Assembly: GCF_014652315.1 (NCBI RefSeq)
Contig: NZ_BMYO01000001.1
Span: forward strand, 603,711-667,710
Source: Jeongeupia chitinilytica
GTDB lineage: Bacteria; Pseudomonadota; Gammaproteobacteria; Burkholderiales; Chitinibacteraceae
Length of the DNA stretch: 64,000 nucleotides
Direction of reading: 5' to 3'
The notes under the pieces were generated by a model. The model ran no database searches. It had not been told where the DNA came from and saw only the letters and a list, made by a program, of their open reading frames with translations. Shown one piece after another: positions 36,149 through 45,614 of the stretch. The number at the start of each line of letters is the position of its first letter. Within the stretch, counting starts at the first letter, position 1. A program made the translations under genes and the position numbers.

Positions 36149-37351
36149 CTAGCCGTAAATGGGCAGGAACAGGAACAGTTTAATCACGATCGCATTGGCA
36201 ATGTCGATGAAGAACGCCCCGACCATCGGTACGACGAGGAAGGCGACGTGTGACGGGCCGAAACGGTCGGTGATGGCCTGCATGTTGGCGATCGCCGTCG
36301 GCGTCGCGCCGAGGCCGAAGCCGCAATGGCCGGCGGCCAGCACCGCAGCATCGTAGTTGCGGCCCATCACGCGGAAGGTGACGAACATCGCGTACAGCGC
36401 CATGGCGACGGTCTGGACGGTCAGGATGGTCAGCATCGGCAGTGCCAGCGAGGTCAGCTCCCACAGCTTGAGGCTCATCAGGGCCATCGCCAGGAACAGC
36501 GACAGGCTGACGTTGCCGAGTACCGAGACCGCACGGTCGAACACGTGATACCAGCCGAGCTTGCCGAGGCCGTTGCGCAGCACCACGCCGACGAAGAGCA
36601 CGCAGACGAAGGTCGGCAGTTCCAGCCAGGTGCCGTTGAGCCAGCCGGCGATCATCTGGCCACCGGCCAGCGACACGACGATCAGCGCCAGAGTTTCGAT
36701 GAAGGCCTGAGCGGTGATCAGCCGGACCGCCTTCGGCTGCTCGAACGCCATCGGGTGCGAGGTGTCGGCGGCTTCGCCGGTGGGCAACGCGACTTTCTTG
36801 ACCAGATGCCGCGCGACCGGTCCGCCGATCAGCCCGCCGAGCACGAGGCCGAAAGTGGCGCAGGCAATGGCGACTTCCGTCGCCGATTCGAGCCCGTAGG
36901 TCTGCGTGAACACGCTGCTCCAGGCCGCTCCGGTGCCGTGGCCGCCCGAGAGCGTGATCGAGCCGGCCAGCAGGCCCATCAGCGGATTCAGGCCGAGTGC
37001 GGTCGCGATCGCGACGCCGAGCGTGTTCTGCACCAGCAGCAGGCCGAGCACGACGAACAGGAAGATCGCGACGGTCCTGCCGCCTTTTTTCAGGCTGGCC
37101 AGATCGGCGCCGAGGCCGAGGCTGGCGAAAAAGGCCAGCATCAGCGGAGTCTGGATGCTGGTATCGAACTGCACCTGGACGTCGGCGGTGATGCGCGCCA
37201 GCAGCAGGACGATGGCAACCAGCAGGCCGCCCGCAACGGGTTCGGGAATGCTGTAGGCACGCAGCGGCGGGGTGACGGCGACGATCTTGCGCCCGAACAG
37301 CAGCACGAGCGAGGCGGCAACGAGCGTGCCGTAAGTATCGAGTGCGAGCAT
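36149..37351 (-). CDS. gltS: Sodium/glutamate symporter
   Basis: 400 residues, very hydrophobic, about ten membrane segments in two inverted halves. GltS-type motifs: SIPEPVAGGLLVA, ITLSGGHGTGAAWSSVF in the first reentrant loop and GHCGFGLGATPTAIANMQAIT in the second. It imports glutamate with sodium across the inner membrane. The PfpI-like gene follows 31 bases after it on the same strand, so they may be co-transcribed. Confidence 0.95.
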   Translation of the reverse strand: MLALDTYGTLVAASLVLLFGRKIVAVTPPLRAYSIPEPVAGGLLVAIVLLLARITADVQVQFDTSIQTPLMLAFFASLGLGADLASLKKGGRTVAIFLFVVLGLLLVQNTLGVAIATALGLNPLMGLLAGSITLSGGHGTGAAWSSVFTQTYGLESATEVAIACATFGLVLGGLIGGPVARHLVKKVALPTGEAADTSHPMAFEQPKAVRLITAQAFIETLALIVVSLAGGQMIAGWLNGTWLELPTFVCVLFVGVVLRNGLGKLGWYHVFDRAVSVLGNVSLSLFLAMALMSLKLWELTSLALPMLTILTVQTVAMALYAMFVTFRVMGRNYDAAVLAAGHCGFGLGATPTAIANMQAITDRFGPSHVAFLVVPMVGAFFIDIANAIVIKLFLFLPIYG

Positions 37352-37377
37352 CGCCTCTCCTGTTGTCTTGTATGAAA

Positions 37378-37401
37378 ACGGCCCCTGAAACAGGGGCCGT
37401 C
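37378..37401 (-). terminator. lysA terminator
   Basis: 10-bp stem ACGGCCCCTG / CAGGGGCCGT, with TTTTC following on the minus strand, between lysA and gltS. Confidence 0.8.
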
Positions 37402-37454
37402 GGCATTCTAGCAGCAGGGGGAAGTGTACTCTTTGTTACAAAATTCCCTTTTCA

Positions 37455-38690
37455 TCATACCGATTCGAGTGCCAGCAGTTCGGCCACGGTCTGGCGGCGG
37501 CGGATCAGCCGGGTGTCGCTGCCGTCGATCAGGACTTCGGGAATCAGCGGCCGGGTGTTGTAGTTGCTCGACATGCTCGCGCCGTAGGCACCGCCGTCGT
37601 GGAAGACGATCCAGTCGCCGACTTCGGCTGCCGGCAGATCGCGCGGCGTTACCGTACCGCCTTCGCCCTGCGTGAACACATCGCCCGACTCGCACAGCGG
37701 CCCGGCGATGACGCTGGCGCGCTCGCCACCCTGCTTGGGCTGGCCATCGGCGTCGAGCAGCGAGACTTCGTGGTAGCTGCCGTACATGGCCGGGCGCATC
37801 AGGTCGTTGAAGCCGGCGTCGCAGAACACGAAATGGTTGCTGCCGACGTCCTTCATCGCCCGTACTTCGGCGACCAGCTTGCCCGATTCGGCAACGAGGA
37901 AGCGGCCCGGTTCGATTTCCAGCGTGACCGGGTGGCCGAGATGCGCCTCGATTTCCTTGCGTGCCGCGTCCCACAGGCTGAAGTAGTGGGCGGTGTCGAT
38001 GCGTTCGCCGCCGACCCTGTACGGAATCGACAGGCCGCCGCCGGCCGAGATCGCCTTCAGGTCGCGGCCCGACGCCTTCACTTCCTTGATCATTGCGCCG
38101 CAGACGTTGCCGAGGTGTTCGTAATCGACGCCCGAACCGATGTGCATGTGCAGGCCGACCAGATCGAGGCCGTACTGGTCGATCAGTGCATACGCCTCGG
38201 CCAGATGCTCGAACCAGATGCCATGCTTGCTGGTTTCGCCGCCGGTGTTGGTCTTCTGGCTGTGGCCGTGGCCGAAACCCGGGTTGATGCGCAGCCAGAC
38301 GCGATGGCCCGGGCTGACGCGGCCGAGCTGTTCCAGCATCTGCGGGCTGCCGGCGTTGACCGGAATGCCGTGCTCGACGACCTTGGCCAGCGTCGCCTCG
38401 TCGAGCAGGTCGGCGGTGAAGACGATGCCCGGATGGTCGCCCCTGGCGTCGTAGCCGGCGGCCAGTGCGCGCTCGATCTCGCCGAGCGACACCGAGTCGA
38501 CCTTCACGCCCTGCGCCCGCATCAGCCTGAGGATGTGCGTGTTCGAGCAGGCTTTCTGCGCGAAACGGATCACGTCGAACTGCTGCAGCTGGGCGATGCG
38601 TTCGCGGATCACCGCCGCGTCGTAGGTCCAGAGCGGGGTGCCGTACTGGCGGGCGAGGGAAGCAAGCTGCGGGCCGTTGACCGGTTTCAT
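37455..38690 (-). CDS. lysA: Diaminopimelate decarboxylase
   Basis: 411 residues. PLP-dependent type III fold: the cofactor Lys is in IRFAQKACSNTHIL (~residue 46), followed by VDSVSLGEIERAL, HMHIGSGVDYEHL, SAGGGLSIPYR, EPGRFLVAESG and the active-site Cys in GPLCESGDVF. It makes L-lysine from meso-diaminopimelate. Lysine is the predicted backbone of the siderophore made from genes at 46.7-57.9 kb, but no direct regulatory link is visible. The ArgP-like regulator is divergent, 115 bases away. Confidence 0.96.
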   Translation of the reverse strand: MKPVNGPQLASLARQYGTPLWTYDAAVIRERIAQLQQFDVIRFAQKACSNTHILRLMRAQGVKVDSVSLGEIERALAAGYDARGDHPGIVFTADLLDEATLAKVVEHGIPVNAGSPQMLEQLGRVSPGHRVWLRINPGFGHGHSQKTNTGGETSKHGIWFEHLAEAYALIDQYGLDLVGLHMHIGSGVDYEHLGNVCGAMIKEVKASGRDLKAISAGGGLSIPYRVGGERIDTAHYFSLWDAARKEIEAHLGHPVTLEIEPGRFLVAESGKLVAEVRAMKDVGSNHFVFCDAGFNDLMRPAMYGSYHEVSLLDADGQPKQGGERASVIAGPLCESGDVFTQGEGGTVTPRDLPAAEVGDWIVFHDGGAYGASMSSNYNTRPLIPEVLIDGSDTRLIRRRQTVAELLALESV

Positions 38691-38805
38691 CGGGGTATCT
38701 CTTCGGGAATCGGGATGGATTGCGGGATTGATTGTCGCCGCGTATTCAACCAGCCCGGCGCGGCGTGGTAAAACATTCTTTTCTAATTGCCGATCAGCGC
38801 CGCTA

Positions 38806-39702
38806 ATGCTCGACTACAAGCTCCTCGAAGCGCTCGATATGGTTGCCCGCGCCGGCAGCTTCGACGGTGCCGCGCGCCGGCTGCACCTGACCCAGTCGGC
38901 GGTGTCGCAGCGGATTCGCCAGCTCGAGGAAAAACACGGCTGCGTGCTGCTGTCGCGCGATCCGGTCGCACCGACGCCCGAAGGCGAACGGCTGCTTGCG
39001 CACGTGCGGCGGGTGCAGCAGCTCGAGGCCGAACTGGCGCGCGACGCCGGCGCGGCCGACGCCTGGCGCAGCGTGGCGATCGGCGTCAACGCCGACAGCC
39101 TTGCCGTCGGCCTGATCGCCGCGCTGGCGCCGGCGCTGGCGGCGCAGCACATCCTGCTCGACTGCGTGATCGACGACGAGGCGTACACGCTCGAATCGCT
39201 GCGGCGCGGCGCCGTCGTCGGCTGCATCGCCAGCGAGGCGGCGCCGGTGCCCGGTTGCGCTGTACGGCCGCTCGGCGGTTTGGACTACCTTCCGGTCGCA
39301 ACCCCTGATTTTGCCGAACGCTACTTCAAGGCCGGCCTGAACGCCGCGACACTGGCCGCCGCACCGGCTGCGGTGTTCGCCCATCGCGACAGCCTGCACC
39401 GGCGCTGGTTGCGTGAAGCGCATGGTCTGGCCGAAGGCAGCTATCCGGCACACGTGATCCCCGAGTCGAACGCGCTCTACGCCGCCGCGCTCGCCGGCAT
39501 CGCCTATGCGGTGGTGCCGAAGGCACAGGCGGCCGCGGCCCTGCGTGCCGGCCGTCTGGTCGGACTGGGCGCAACCACGCTGACGGTGCCGCTTTTCTGG
39601 CACCACTGGACAAAACAATCACCGGTTGCGGAGCAAATCGGCGCGGCGCTGGTCGAATTCGCAGCAGGCCATTTCAACCCCTTGCCCGGAGAGCCGTCAT
39701 GA
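38806..39702 (+). CDS. argP: LysR-type regulator, ArgP/IciA-like
   Basis: 298 residues, equal to ArgP length. The winged-helix segment LLEALDMVARAGSFDGAARRLHLTQSAVSQRIRQLEEKHG matches ArgP/LysG regulators, which respond to lysine and arginine. The effector domain includes DCVIDDEAYTLESLRRGAVVGCIA and GLDYLPVATPDFAERYF, also typical. Position divergent from lysA makes control of lysA likely; in E. coli ArgP regulates lysine and arginine genes and is antagonised by lysine. Its stop overlaps the start of the next gene. Confidence 0.85.
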   Translation: MLDYKLLEALDMVARAGSFDGAARRLHLTQSAVSQRIRQLEEKHGCVLLSRDPVAPTPEGERLLAHVRRVQQLEAELARDAGAADAWRSVAIGVNADSLAVGLIAALAPALAAQHILLDCVIDDEAYTLESLRRGAVVGCIASEAAPVPGCAVRPLGGLDYLPVATPDFAERYFKAGLNAATLAAAPAAVFAHRDSLHRRWLREAHGLAEGSYPAHVIPESNALYAAALAGIAYAVVPKAQAAAALRAGRLVGLGATTLTVPLFWHHWTKQSPVAEQIGAALVEFAAGHFNPLPGEPS

Positions 39703-40649
39703 GCCCCGAAATCGTCTTCCTCGATCGCGAAACCCTGCCCGCAACGGTGCGCCGGCCCGAGGCGCCGCACCGCTGGGTCGAATATGCACAAACCGGCATC
39801 GACGAGGCGAGGGAGCGCTTGAGGACGGCGACGGTGGCGATCAGCAACAAGGTGCCGCTGACTGCCGAGCTGATCTACGGCGCGCCAGAGCTCAAGTGCA
39901 TTGCTGTCGCGGCGACCGGTTACAACATCGTCGATCTGGCCGCCTGCCGGGACCGCGGCATCGTCGTGTCGAACATCCGCGATTACGCAACGGCCGGCGT
40001 GCCCGAACACGCACTGATGCTGATGCTGGCACTGAAACGCCAGCTACTGTCGTACAGGCGCGATCTGGCCGGTGGCGCATGGCAGCGCGCACCGGGTTTC
40101 TGCCATTTCGGTGCGCCGCTGCACGATCTGGCCGGTGGCACGCTGACCATCGTCGGCAGTGGCGCGCTCGGTCAGGCGCTCGGCAAGCTGGCGCGCGCGC
40201 TCGGCATGCATGTGATCTTTGCCGAGAAGAAGGAAGCAACCAGTCTGCGCCCCGGTTACGTGCCGTTCGATCAGGCGATCGCGCAGGCCGACGTCATCAG
40301 CCTGCACTGCCCGCTGAACGAGCGGACCCGCAACATGATCGCAGAGCGCGAACTGGGCCTGATGAAATCCGACGCCGTACTGATCAACACCGCCCGGGGC
40401 GGACTGATCGACGAAACGGCGCTGCTTGAAGCTCTGCAGACCGGCCGCATCGGCGGTGCCGGGCTCGATGTGCTGATCGAGGAGCCGCCGCGCAACGGCA
40501 ACCTGCTGCTCGATGTCGACCTGCCCAACCTGATCATCACGCCGCATATTGCCTGGGCGGGCGCCGAGACGATGCAGCGGCTGGCCGACCAGTTGATCGA
40601 CAACGTCGATGCCTTCCTGCGCGGTGAGCCGCGCAACGTGGTGTCGTGA
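39699..40649 (+). CDS. D-2-hydroxyacid dehydrogenase (glycerate/hydroxypyruvate type)
   Basis: 316 residues; its ATG overlaps the regulator's stop (ATGA), so it is translationally coupled. Signature segments: AVAATGYNIVDLAACRDRGIVVSN, NAD-binding TIVGSGALGQALGKLARALGM, the HCPLNERTRNMI strand, the Arg in INTARGGLIDE, a Glu in LIEEPP and the catalytic His in ITPHIAWAG. Relatives are HprA-like glycerate dehydrogenases. The physiological 2-keto acid is not determined. Confidence 0.88.
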   Translation: MSPEIVFLDRETLPATVRRPEAPHRWVEYAQTGIDEARERLRTATVAISNKVPLTAELIYGAPELKCIAVAATGYNIVDLAACRDRGIVVSNIRDYATAGVPEHALMLMLALKRQLLSYRRDLAGGAWQRAPGFCHFGAPLHDLAGGTLTIVGSGALGQALGKLARALGMHVIFAEKKEATSLRPGYVPFDQAIAQADVISLHCPLNERTRNMIAERELGLMKSDAVLINTARGGLIDETALLEALQTGRIGGAGLDVLIEEPPRNGNLLLDVDLPNLIITPHIAWAGAETMQRLADQLIDNVDAFLRGEPRNVVS

Positions 40650-40670
40650 TCACGCCTGCCGCAGACGACA

Positions 40671-40694
40671 ACGCCGCCCGAGGGCGGCGTTTTT
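40671..40694 (+). terminator. Terminator after 2-hydroxyacid dehydrogenase
   Basis: 9-bp stem ACGCCGCCC / GGGCGGCGT with a two-base centre and T4 run. Confidence 0.85.
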
Positions 40695-40721
40695 CATGGC
40701 GTCATGCCGCCAGCGTTGACC

Positions 40722-42131
40722 TCACTCAAGCTCGACATGTCCCGCTTCGCTGCATTCGCGGTCGTTCGGGTCGAGCTGCCAGAAGATCCATGCGCTGATC
40801 GCGGTGATGACGCCGACGCAGGCGAACGTGACCTGGAATGCGCTCAGCGCCGTGCCGGCCTCGGCATGGCCGAAGTAGTCGCTGAAAGCGCCGAGCATTG
40901 CACCGGCGGCGGCGACGCCGAGGCTCATCGACAGCGTCATGATCATCGACAGCAGGCCGTTGCCTTCCGAAGCCTGCGAGGTTTCCAGATCCTTCAGCGC
41001 CAGGGTGTTCATCGCGGTGAACTGGATCGAGTTGACGCCACCGAACAGCGCCAGCTGGACGATGCGCAGCCACAGCGGTTCGTTGGCCGAGAACAGCGCG
41101 AAGCTCATGATCATCAGCCCGGTCAGGAAGGTGTTCGAGACCAGCACGCGCCGGTAGCCGAAGCGCTGGATCAGCGGCGTGACCCAGCGCTTGGCGGCGA
41201 GGCCGGCGACGGCGGTCGGCAGCATCATCAGCCCGGCCTGTAGCGGCGAGAAGCCGAGGCTGACCTGCAGCATCAGCGGGATCAGGAAGGGCACGGCACC
41301 GGCGCCGATCCGCGCGAACAGGTTGCCCCAGACGCCGATCGTGTAGGTGCGGACGTGGAACAGCGTCAGGCTGAACAGCGGTTTCTCGTGCCGGCCGGCA
41401 TGCAGCACGTAGACGCAGATTGCGGCCAGCCCGGCGATCAGCAGCAGCGTCACCATCACCGTTTTCAGCCCGAGTTCGGCCAGGCCGTCGAGCGAGACCG
41501 AAATCGTCACCATCGCGAATGCCAGCAGCAGGTAGCCTGCGGTGTCGAAACGCTGCTGGTCGGTGCCGAAGAAGGCCGGCATGAAGCGTGCCGTGGCGAT
41601 GGCGCCGAGGATGCCGATCGGTATGTTGATCAGGAAGATCCAGTGCCACGAAGCATAGACGACCAGCCAGCCACCCAGCGTCGGGCCGATCAGCGGGCCG
41701 ATCAGTCCCGGGATGGTGACGAAGCTCATCGCCGCGAGGAACTGCGTGCGCGGAAACGCGCGCAGCACCGCCAGCCGGCCGATCGGCAGCAGCATGGCGC
41801 CGCCGATGCCCTGGATGACGCGGGCGATGACCAGCTGCCACAGCGCGTGCGCCTGCGCGCAGGCGAGCGAACCGATCGTGAACAGGATGATCGCCGCCAG
41901 ATAGACGCGCTTGGTGCCGAAGCGGTCGGCCAGCCAGCCCGACGCCGGCATCAGCAGCGCAACGGTGAGCATGTAGCTGATCACCACCGACTGCATGCGC
42001 AAGGGGCTTTCGCCGAGGTTGGCCGCCATCGACGGCAGCGCGGTGTTGACGATGGTCGCGTCGAGCGTCTGCATGAAGAAGCCGATGGCGACCAGCCACA
42101 GCAACCAGCGGTTTTCCCTTTCGTCGTTCAC
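40722..42131 (-). CDS. mdtD: MFS drug exporter of the DHA2 family, MdtD-like
   Basis: 469 residues from a GTG whose first base overlaps the kef stop. About 14 membrane segments. The N-terminus (GFFMQTLDATIVNTALPSMAANLGESPL), motif A (GWLADRFGTKRVY) and ASWHWIFLINIPIGI closely follow E. coli MdtD, as do FGYRRVLVSNTFLTGL and ALKDLETSQASEGNGLLSMIM. It is a proton-driven efflux pump. In E. coli mdtD sits in the mdtABC-baeSR operon; those genes are absent here. Coupling with the K+/H+ antiporter gene is unusual. Confidence 0.88.
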   Translation of the reverse strand: MNDERENRWLLWLVAIGFFMQTLDATIVNTALPSMAANLGESPLRMQSVVISYMLTVALLMPASGWLADRFGTKRVYLAAIILFTIGSLACAQAHALWQLVIARVIQGIGGAMLLPIGRLAVLRAFPRTQFLAAMSFVTIPGLIGPLIGPTLGGWLVVYASWHWIFLINIPIGILGAIATARFMPAFFGTDQQRFDTAGYLLLAFAMVTISVSLDGLAELGLKTVMVTLLLIAGLAAICVYVLHAGRHEKPLFSLTLFHVRTYTIGVWGNLFARIGAGAVPFLIPLMLQVSLGFSPLQAGLMMLPTAVAGLAAKRWVTPLIQRFGYRRVLVSNTFLTGLMIMSFALFSANEPLWLRIVQLALFGGVNSIQFTAMNTLALKDLETSQASEGNGLLSMIMTLSMSLGVAAAGAMLGAFSDYFGHAEAGTALSAFQVTFACVGVITAISAWIFWQLDPNDRECSEAGHVELE

Positions 42132-43918
42132 GCGTTGTCCTCCTTGTCCACGGCACTGCTGTCGGATTCGAACAGGCTTTCGAGTTCGCGCATCGCGTCC
42201 TTCGTCGCCTGGATCATCTGCTGTTCGTCGTGCGACACCGCATGCTGGCGCTGCAGCAGCGACTCGTCGTTCGCGCGGAACAGCGCCAGCGTACGGTCGC
42301 GGCGCGCATCGCTCAGTCCCAGCCCGGTCAGCACCTGACCGGCAAGTTCGAGGCTGTCGAGAAAGGTTTCGCGCTGCAGCGCGGTCACGCCGAGATCCAT
42401 CAGCCGGTAGGCGTGGAAACGGTTGCGCGCACGGGCGTAGATCTTCAGGTCGGGAAAGTGCTCGCGCACCATCTGCGCGGTCTTGAGCGAAGCCTCGATG
42501 TTGTCGATTGCCAGCACGAAGACCTTGGCTTCGTCGGCACGGGCGGCACGGAGCAGGTCGAGCCGCGAGGCATCGCCATAGAACACCTTGTTGCCGAAAC
42601 GGCGGACGAAGTCGACCTGGTCGGCGCTGACTTCGAGCGCGGTGAAGCCGATCTTCTTAAGCCGCAGCACCCGGCCGACGATCTGGCCGAAGCGGCCGAA
42701 GCCGGCAATGATGACCGGTGTCGCGTGTTCGGGGGCGATCACGTCGAATTCGCGCTTGGGCTTGCGGTCGAGCCGCGGCGCGAGCCAGTGCTCGTGCGCA
42801 TACACGATGAACGGTGTGGCGACCATCGACAGCGTGACGACGATGACCAGGAGGTCGGCCAGAGGCTGATCCATCACTTTCTGTTGCACGGCGAGGTTGA
42901 ACAGCACGAAGGCGAACTCGCCGCCCTGCGCCAGTGCGACGCCGAGCCGGCGGGCATGAAAGTCGCCGGCCTTGCTGATCCGGCCGATCAGGTAGAGCAC
43001 GGCGAACTTGACCGCGACCAGCCCGGCGATCAGGCCGGCGATCAGCAGCCCCTTGGTCGACAGCAGCCCCAGATTGGTCGACATGCCGACGGCGATGAAG
43101 AACAGCCCGAGCAGCAGGCCCTTGAACGGTTCGATGTTGGCTTCGAGTTCGTGGCGGTATTCCGAATCGGCGAGCAGCACGCCGGCGAGAAAGGCGCCGA
43201 GCGACATCGACAGCCCGGCGTTTTCCATCAGGATGGCCGTGCCGAGCGCCACCAGCAGTGTCGCCGCGGTGAACACTTCCGGATTGCCCGAACGGGCGAT
43301 CAGCCGCAGCGCCGGCCGCAGCAGCAGCCGGCCTGCAAGGATGACGCCGACGACGATGCCGGTCACGCGCAGGGCGCCGAGCCAGCCGGGTTCGGCGCTC
43401 TTGATCGCGGCGACGCCGAGCAGCGGCAGCACCGCGAGGAAGGGGATGACCGCCAGATCCTGAAACAGCAGGATGGCGAAGCTGTCGCGACCATAGCGGG
43501 CGGTCAGCTCCTTTTTCTCGGCGAGCATCTGAAGCACGAAGGCGGTGGACGACAGCGCCAGCCCGAAACCGGCGACGACGGCAGCCTCGACGGTCAGGCC
43601 GAACAGCAAGGCCGCGCCGGCGAGTACGCTGCCGGTCAGCAGCACCTGGGCGCCGCCAAGACCGAAGACCGAACGGCGCAGCACCCACAGCCGGCTGGGC
43701 TGCAGTTCGAGGCCGATGATGAACAGCAGCAGCACGACGCCGAGTTCGGCAAAGTGCAGGATGCTGTCGACCTGGCTGACGAGGCCGAGCCCCCACGGCC
43801 CGATCAGCACGCCGGCGGTCATGTAGCCGAGCACGGCGCCGAGTCCGCTGAGCCGGAACAACGGCACCAGCGCGACGGCTGCGGCGAGGAAGAGTGCGAT
43901 CTGGGCGGTCAGCGTCAT
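42128..43918 (-). CDS. kefC: Kef-type K+/H+ antiporter (monovalent cation:proton antiporter-2)
   Basis: 596 residues. The N-terminal ~385 residues form the CPA2 transporter with GLGAVLGYMTAGVLIGPWGLGLV, FAELGVVLLLFIIGLELQPSRLW, SMSLGAFLAGVLLADSEYRHELEANIEPFKGLLLGLFFIAVGM. A C-terminal RCK/TrkA-N domain (VIIAGFGRFGQIVGRVLRLKKIGFTAL, VFYGDASRLDLLRAA) binds nucleotide and gates the channel; this matches KefB/KefC. No kefF/kefG ancillary flavoprotein is beside it, so regulation by glutathione adducts is inferred only. Confidence 0.92.
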   Translation of the reverse strand: MTLTAQIALFLAAAVALVPLFRLSGLGAVLGYMTAGVLIGPWGLGLVSQVDSILHFAELGVVLLLFIIGLELQPSRLWVLRRSVFGLGGAQVLLTGSVLAGAALLFGLTVEAAVVAGFGLALSSTAFVLQMLAEKKELTARYGRDSFAILLFQDLAVIPFLAVLPLLGVAAIKSAEPGWLGALRVTGIVVGVILAGRLLLRPALRLIARSGNPEVFTAATLLVALGTAILMENAGLSMSLGAFLAGVLLADSEYRHELEANIEPFKGLLLGLFFIAVGMSTNLGLLSTKGLLIAGLIAGLVAVKFAVLYLIGRISKAGDFHARRLGVALAQGGEFAFVLFNLAVQQKVMDQPLADLLVIVVTLSMVATPFIVYAHEHWLAPRLDRKPKREFDVIAPEHATPVIIAGFGRFGQIVGRVLRLKKIGFTALEVSADQVDFVRRFGNKVFYGDASRLDLLRAARADEAKVFVLAIDNIEASLKTAQMVREHFPDLKIYARARNRFHAYRLMDLGVTALQRETFLDSLELAGQVLTGLGLSDARRDRTLALFRANDESLLQRQHAVSHDEQQMIQATKDAMRELESLFESDSSAVDKEDNA

Positions 43919-43966
43919 GCGGTCATCCGGAAAGGGGGTGGGGCGGTATACATCACTGTAGCGGGG

Positions 43967-44662
43967 TCAGCCCTGATGGCCGGCCGGGACCGCACACAGC
44001 GAGAGCACGAAATCGTTGCTGCGCGCGAGCTGCAAGGTGTACTCGGCACCTTGCGGGCAGGCGTCGGACAGCGTTGTCGTCAGCCGCAGCGTCGCCGTAC
44101 CGGTGCCGGCGGCAACGACCTCGGCATCGTGAAAGCCGAAGTAGCGGCGGACTTGCGGGTACAGCGCCTTGAACAGGCTTTCCTTCATCGAAAACACCGA
44201 CGTGAACCATTCGGCTTCGCTTGTGCCGGCCGGTAAGTGCTGCCATTCGGCGGTCGTGCCGACCTGATCACGCAGGCGCTCGGCACGGGCGGCGTCGACC
44301 CAGGGCTCGACGTCGATGCCGAGCCCTGCTTGCAACGCGGCCGGGGCGACGGCGGCAAGGGCAGTGCCGTGGCTGTGCGTGATTGCGCCGACCCAGCCGG
44401 CCGGCCATTGCGGTGCGCGGTCGTCGCCGACGGCCAGCGCGGCCTCGCCGTCATGACCGGCCTGCCGCAACGCATCCCGGGCGCAGTAGCGGCCGGCCAG
44501 GAACTCGACCTTGCGCTTGAGCGCCGCGCCGGCCAAGGCCGCGGGCAGCAAGGCCGGATCGTAGCGTTGCAGCGCGGCTTCGTCGAAACCGAAGCGTTGC
44601 GCGCTCATGCACACGCCGGACGGCAGGACGGCCAGAGCGGGAAAGTCGTTGTCAGAAACCAT
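43967..44662 (-). CDS. entD: 4'-phosphopantetheinyl transferase (EntD-like)
   Basis: 231 residues from ATG 44662 (MVSDNDFPALAVLPSGVCM). Motifs: EFLAGRYCARDALRQ, QWPAGWVGAITHSHGTALA, GLGIDVEPW (Mg2+ Asp/Glu) and WFTSVFSMKESLFKALYPQ (acceptor-side Lys). It installs the phosphopantetheine arm on carrier domains, here the aryl carrier of EntB and the PCP of the NRPS. It faces entA across a 178-bp region with no clear Fur box. Confidence 0.92.
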   Translation of the reverse strand: MVSDNDFPALAVLPSGVCMSAQRFGFDEAALQRYDPALLPAALAGAALKRKVEFLAGRYCARDALRQAGHDGEAALAVGDDRAPQWPAGWVGAITHSHGTALAAVAPAALQAGLGIDVEPWVDAARAERLRDQVGTTAEWQHLPAGTSEAEWFTSVFSMKESLFKALYPQVRRYFGFHDAEVVAAGTGTATLRLTTTLSDACPQGAEYTLQLARSNDFVLSLCAVPAGHQG

Positions 44663-44840
44663 GGTTGCAATCTTAACCCCGACTGGCGTCGCTCGCATGA
44701 CGATGCGGTCGTCCTCGGGGGCAAAGCCTGCGGCGGCGGACGCATAAAATTTCTCGGATTCAAAGGAAATCGGCGCTGGCCAAAATGGCGTCGAGCCGCG
44801 TTGATGCTAGCTTCGGGGCTCACGAAATCCGGAGCGGAAC

Positions 44841-45605
44841 ATGGCAGCAACAAGCGGAATCGCCGTCGTCAGCGGTGCGGCACAGGGCATCGGCGCCGCC
44901 GTGGTCGACGCGCTGGTGGCGCAGGGGACGCAGGTGGTCGCGCTCGACAGCAATGCCGACGTGCTCGCGCGACGTTATGCCGGCGTCGCCGGCGTGACGC
45001 CGCTGGTGCTCGACGTGTGCGATGCCGCGGCGGTCGACCGGGCCGTGGCGCAGATCGAGGCCGAGATCGGTGCGATCGGCGCGCTGGCCAATGTGGCCGG
45101 CATCCTGCGCATGGGCGCACTGACCGCGCTGCCGGTCGACGACTGGATGGCAACCTTCGCCGTCAACACCCACGGGGTGTTCCACCTGAGCCGCGCCGTC
45201 GCCACACGGATGCAGGCGCGCCGCAAGGGTGCGATCGTCACCGTCGGCTCGAACGCGGCGTCGACACCGCGCACGCTGATGGGGGCGTACTGCGCGTCGA
45301 AGGCCGCGTCGGCGCAATTCACCCGCTGTCTCGGGCTCGAACTCGCCGAGTACGGCATCCGCTGCAACATCGTCTCGCCCGGCTCGACCGACACCGAAAT
45401 GCAGCGGCAGTTGTGGACCGACGACAGCGGCCCCGCGCGGGTGATTGCCGGCTCGCTCGACGGCTACCGGCTCGGCATTCCGCTGAAAAAGATCGCCACG
45501 CCGGAGGACATTGCCGGTGTGGTGCTGTTCCTGTTGTCCGATGCCGCCAATCATGTGACGCTGCAGGACATCGTCGTCGACGGCGGGGCGACGCTGGGCC
45601 GCTGA
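44841..45605 (+). CDS. entA: 2,3-dihydro-2,3-dihydroxybenzoate dehydrogenase
   Basis: 254 residues with a GGAGCGG ribosome site. Short-chain dehydrogenase: NAD-binding VSGAAQGIGAAV, NVAGILRMG, catalytic Tyr/Lys in GAYCASKAASAQF and the EntA/DhbA-specific end GIPLKKIATPEDIAG...VVDGGATLG. It oxidises 2,3-dihydro-DHB to 2,3-dihydroxybenzoate, the third step from chorismate. It is separated from entC-E-B by a deacetylase gene and reads in the opposite direction, ending 9 bases from that gene. Confidence 0.95.
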   Translation: MAATSGIAVVSGAAQGIGAAVVDALVAQGTQVVALDSNADVLARRYAGVAGVTPLVLDVCDAAAVDRAVAQIEAEIGAIGALANVAGILRMGALTALPVDDWMATFAVNTHGVFHLSRAVATRMQARRKGAIVTVGSNAASTPRTLMGAYCASKAASAQFTRCLGLELAEYGIRCNIVSPGSTDTEMQRQLWTDDSGPARVIAGSLDGYRLGIPLKKIATPEDIAGVVLFLLSDAANHVTLQDIVVDGGATLGR

Positions 45606-45614
45606 TCCGGACGG

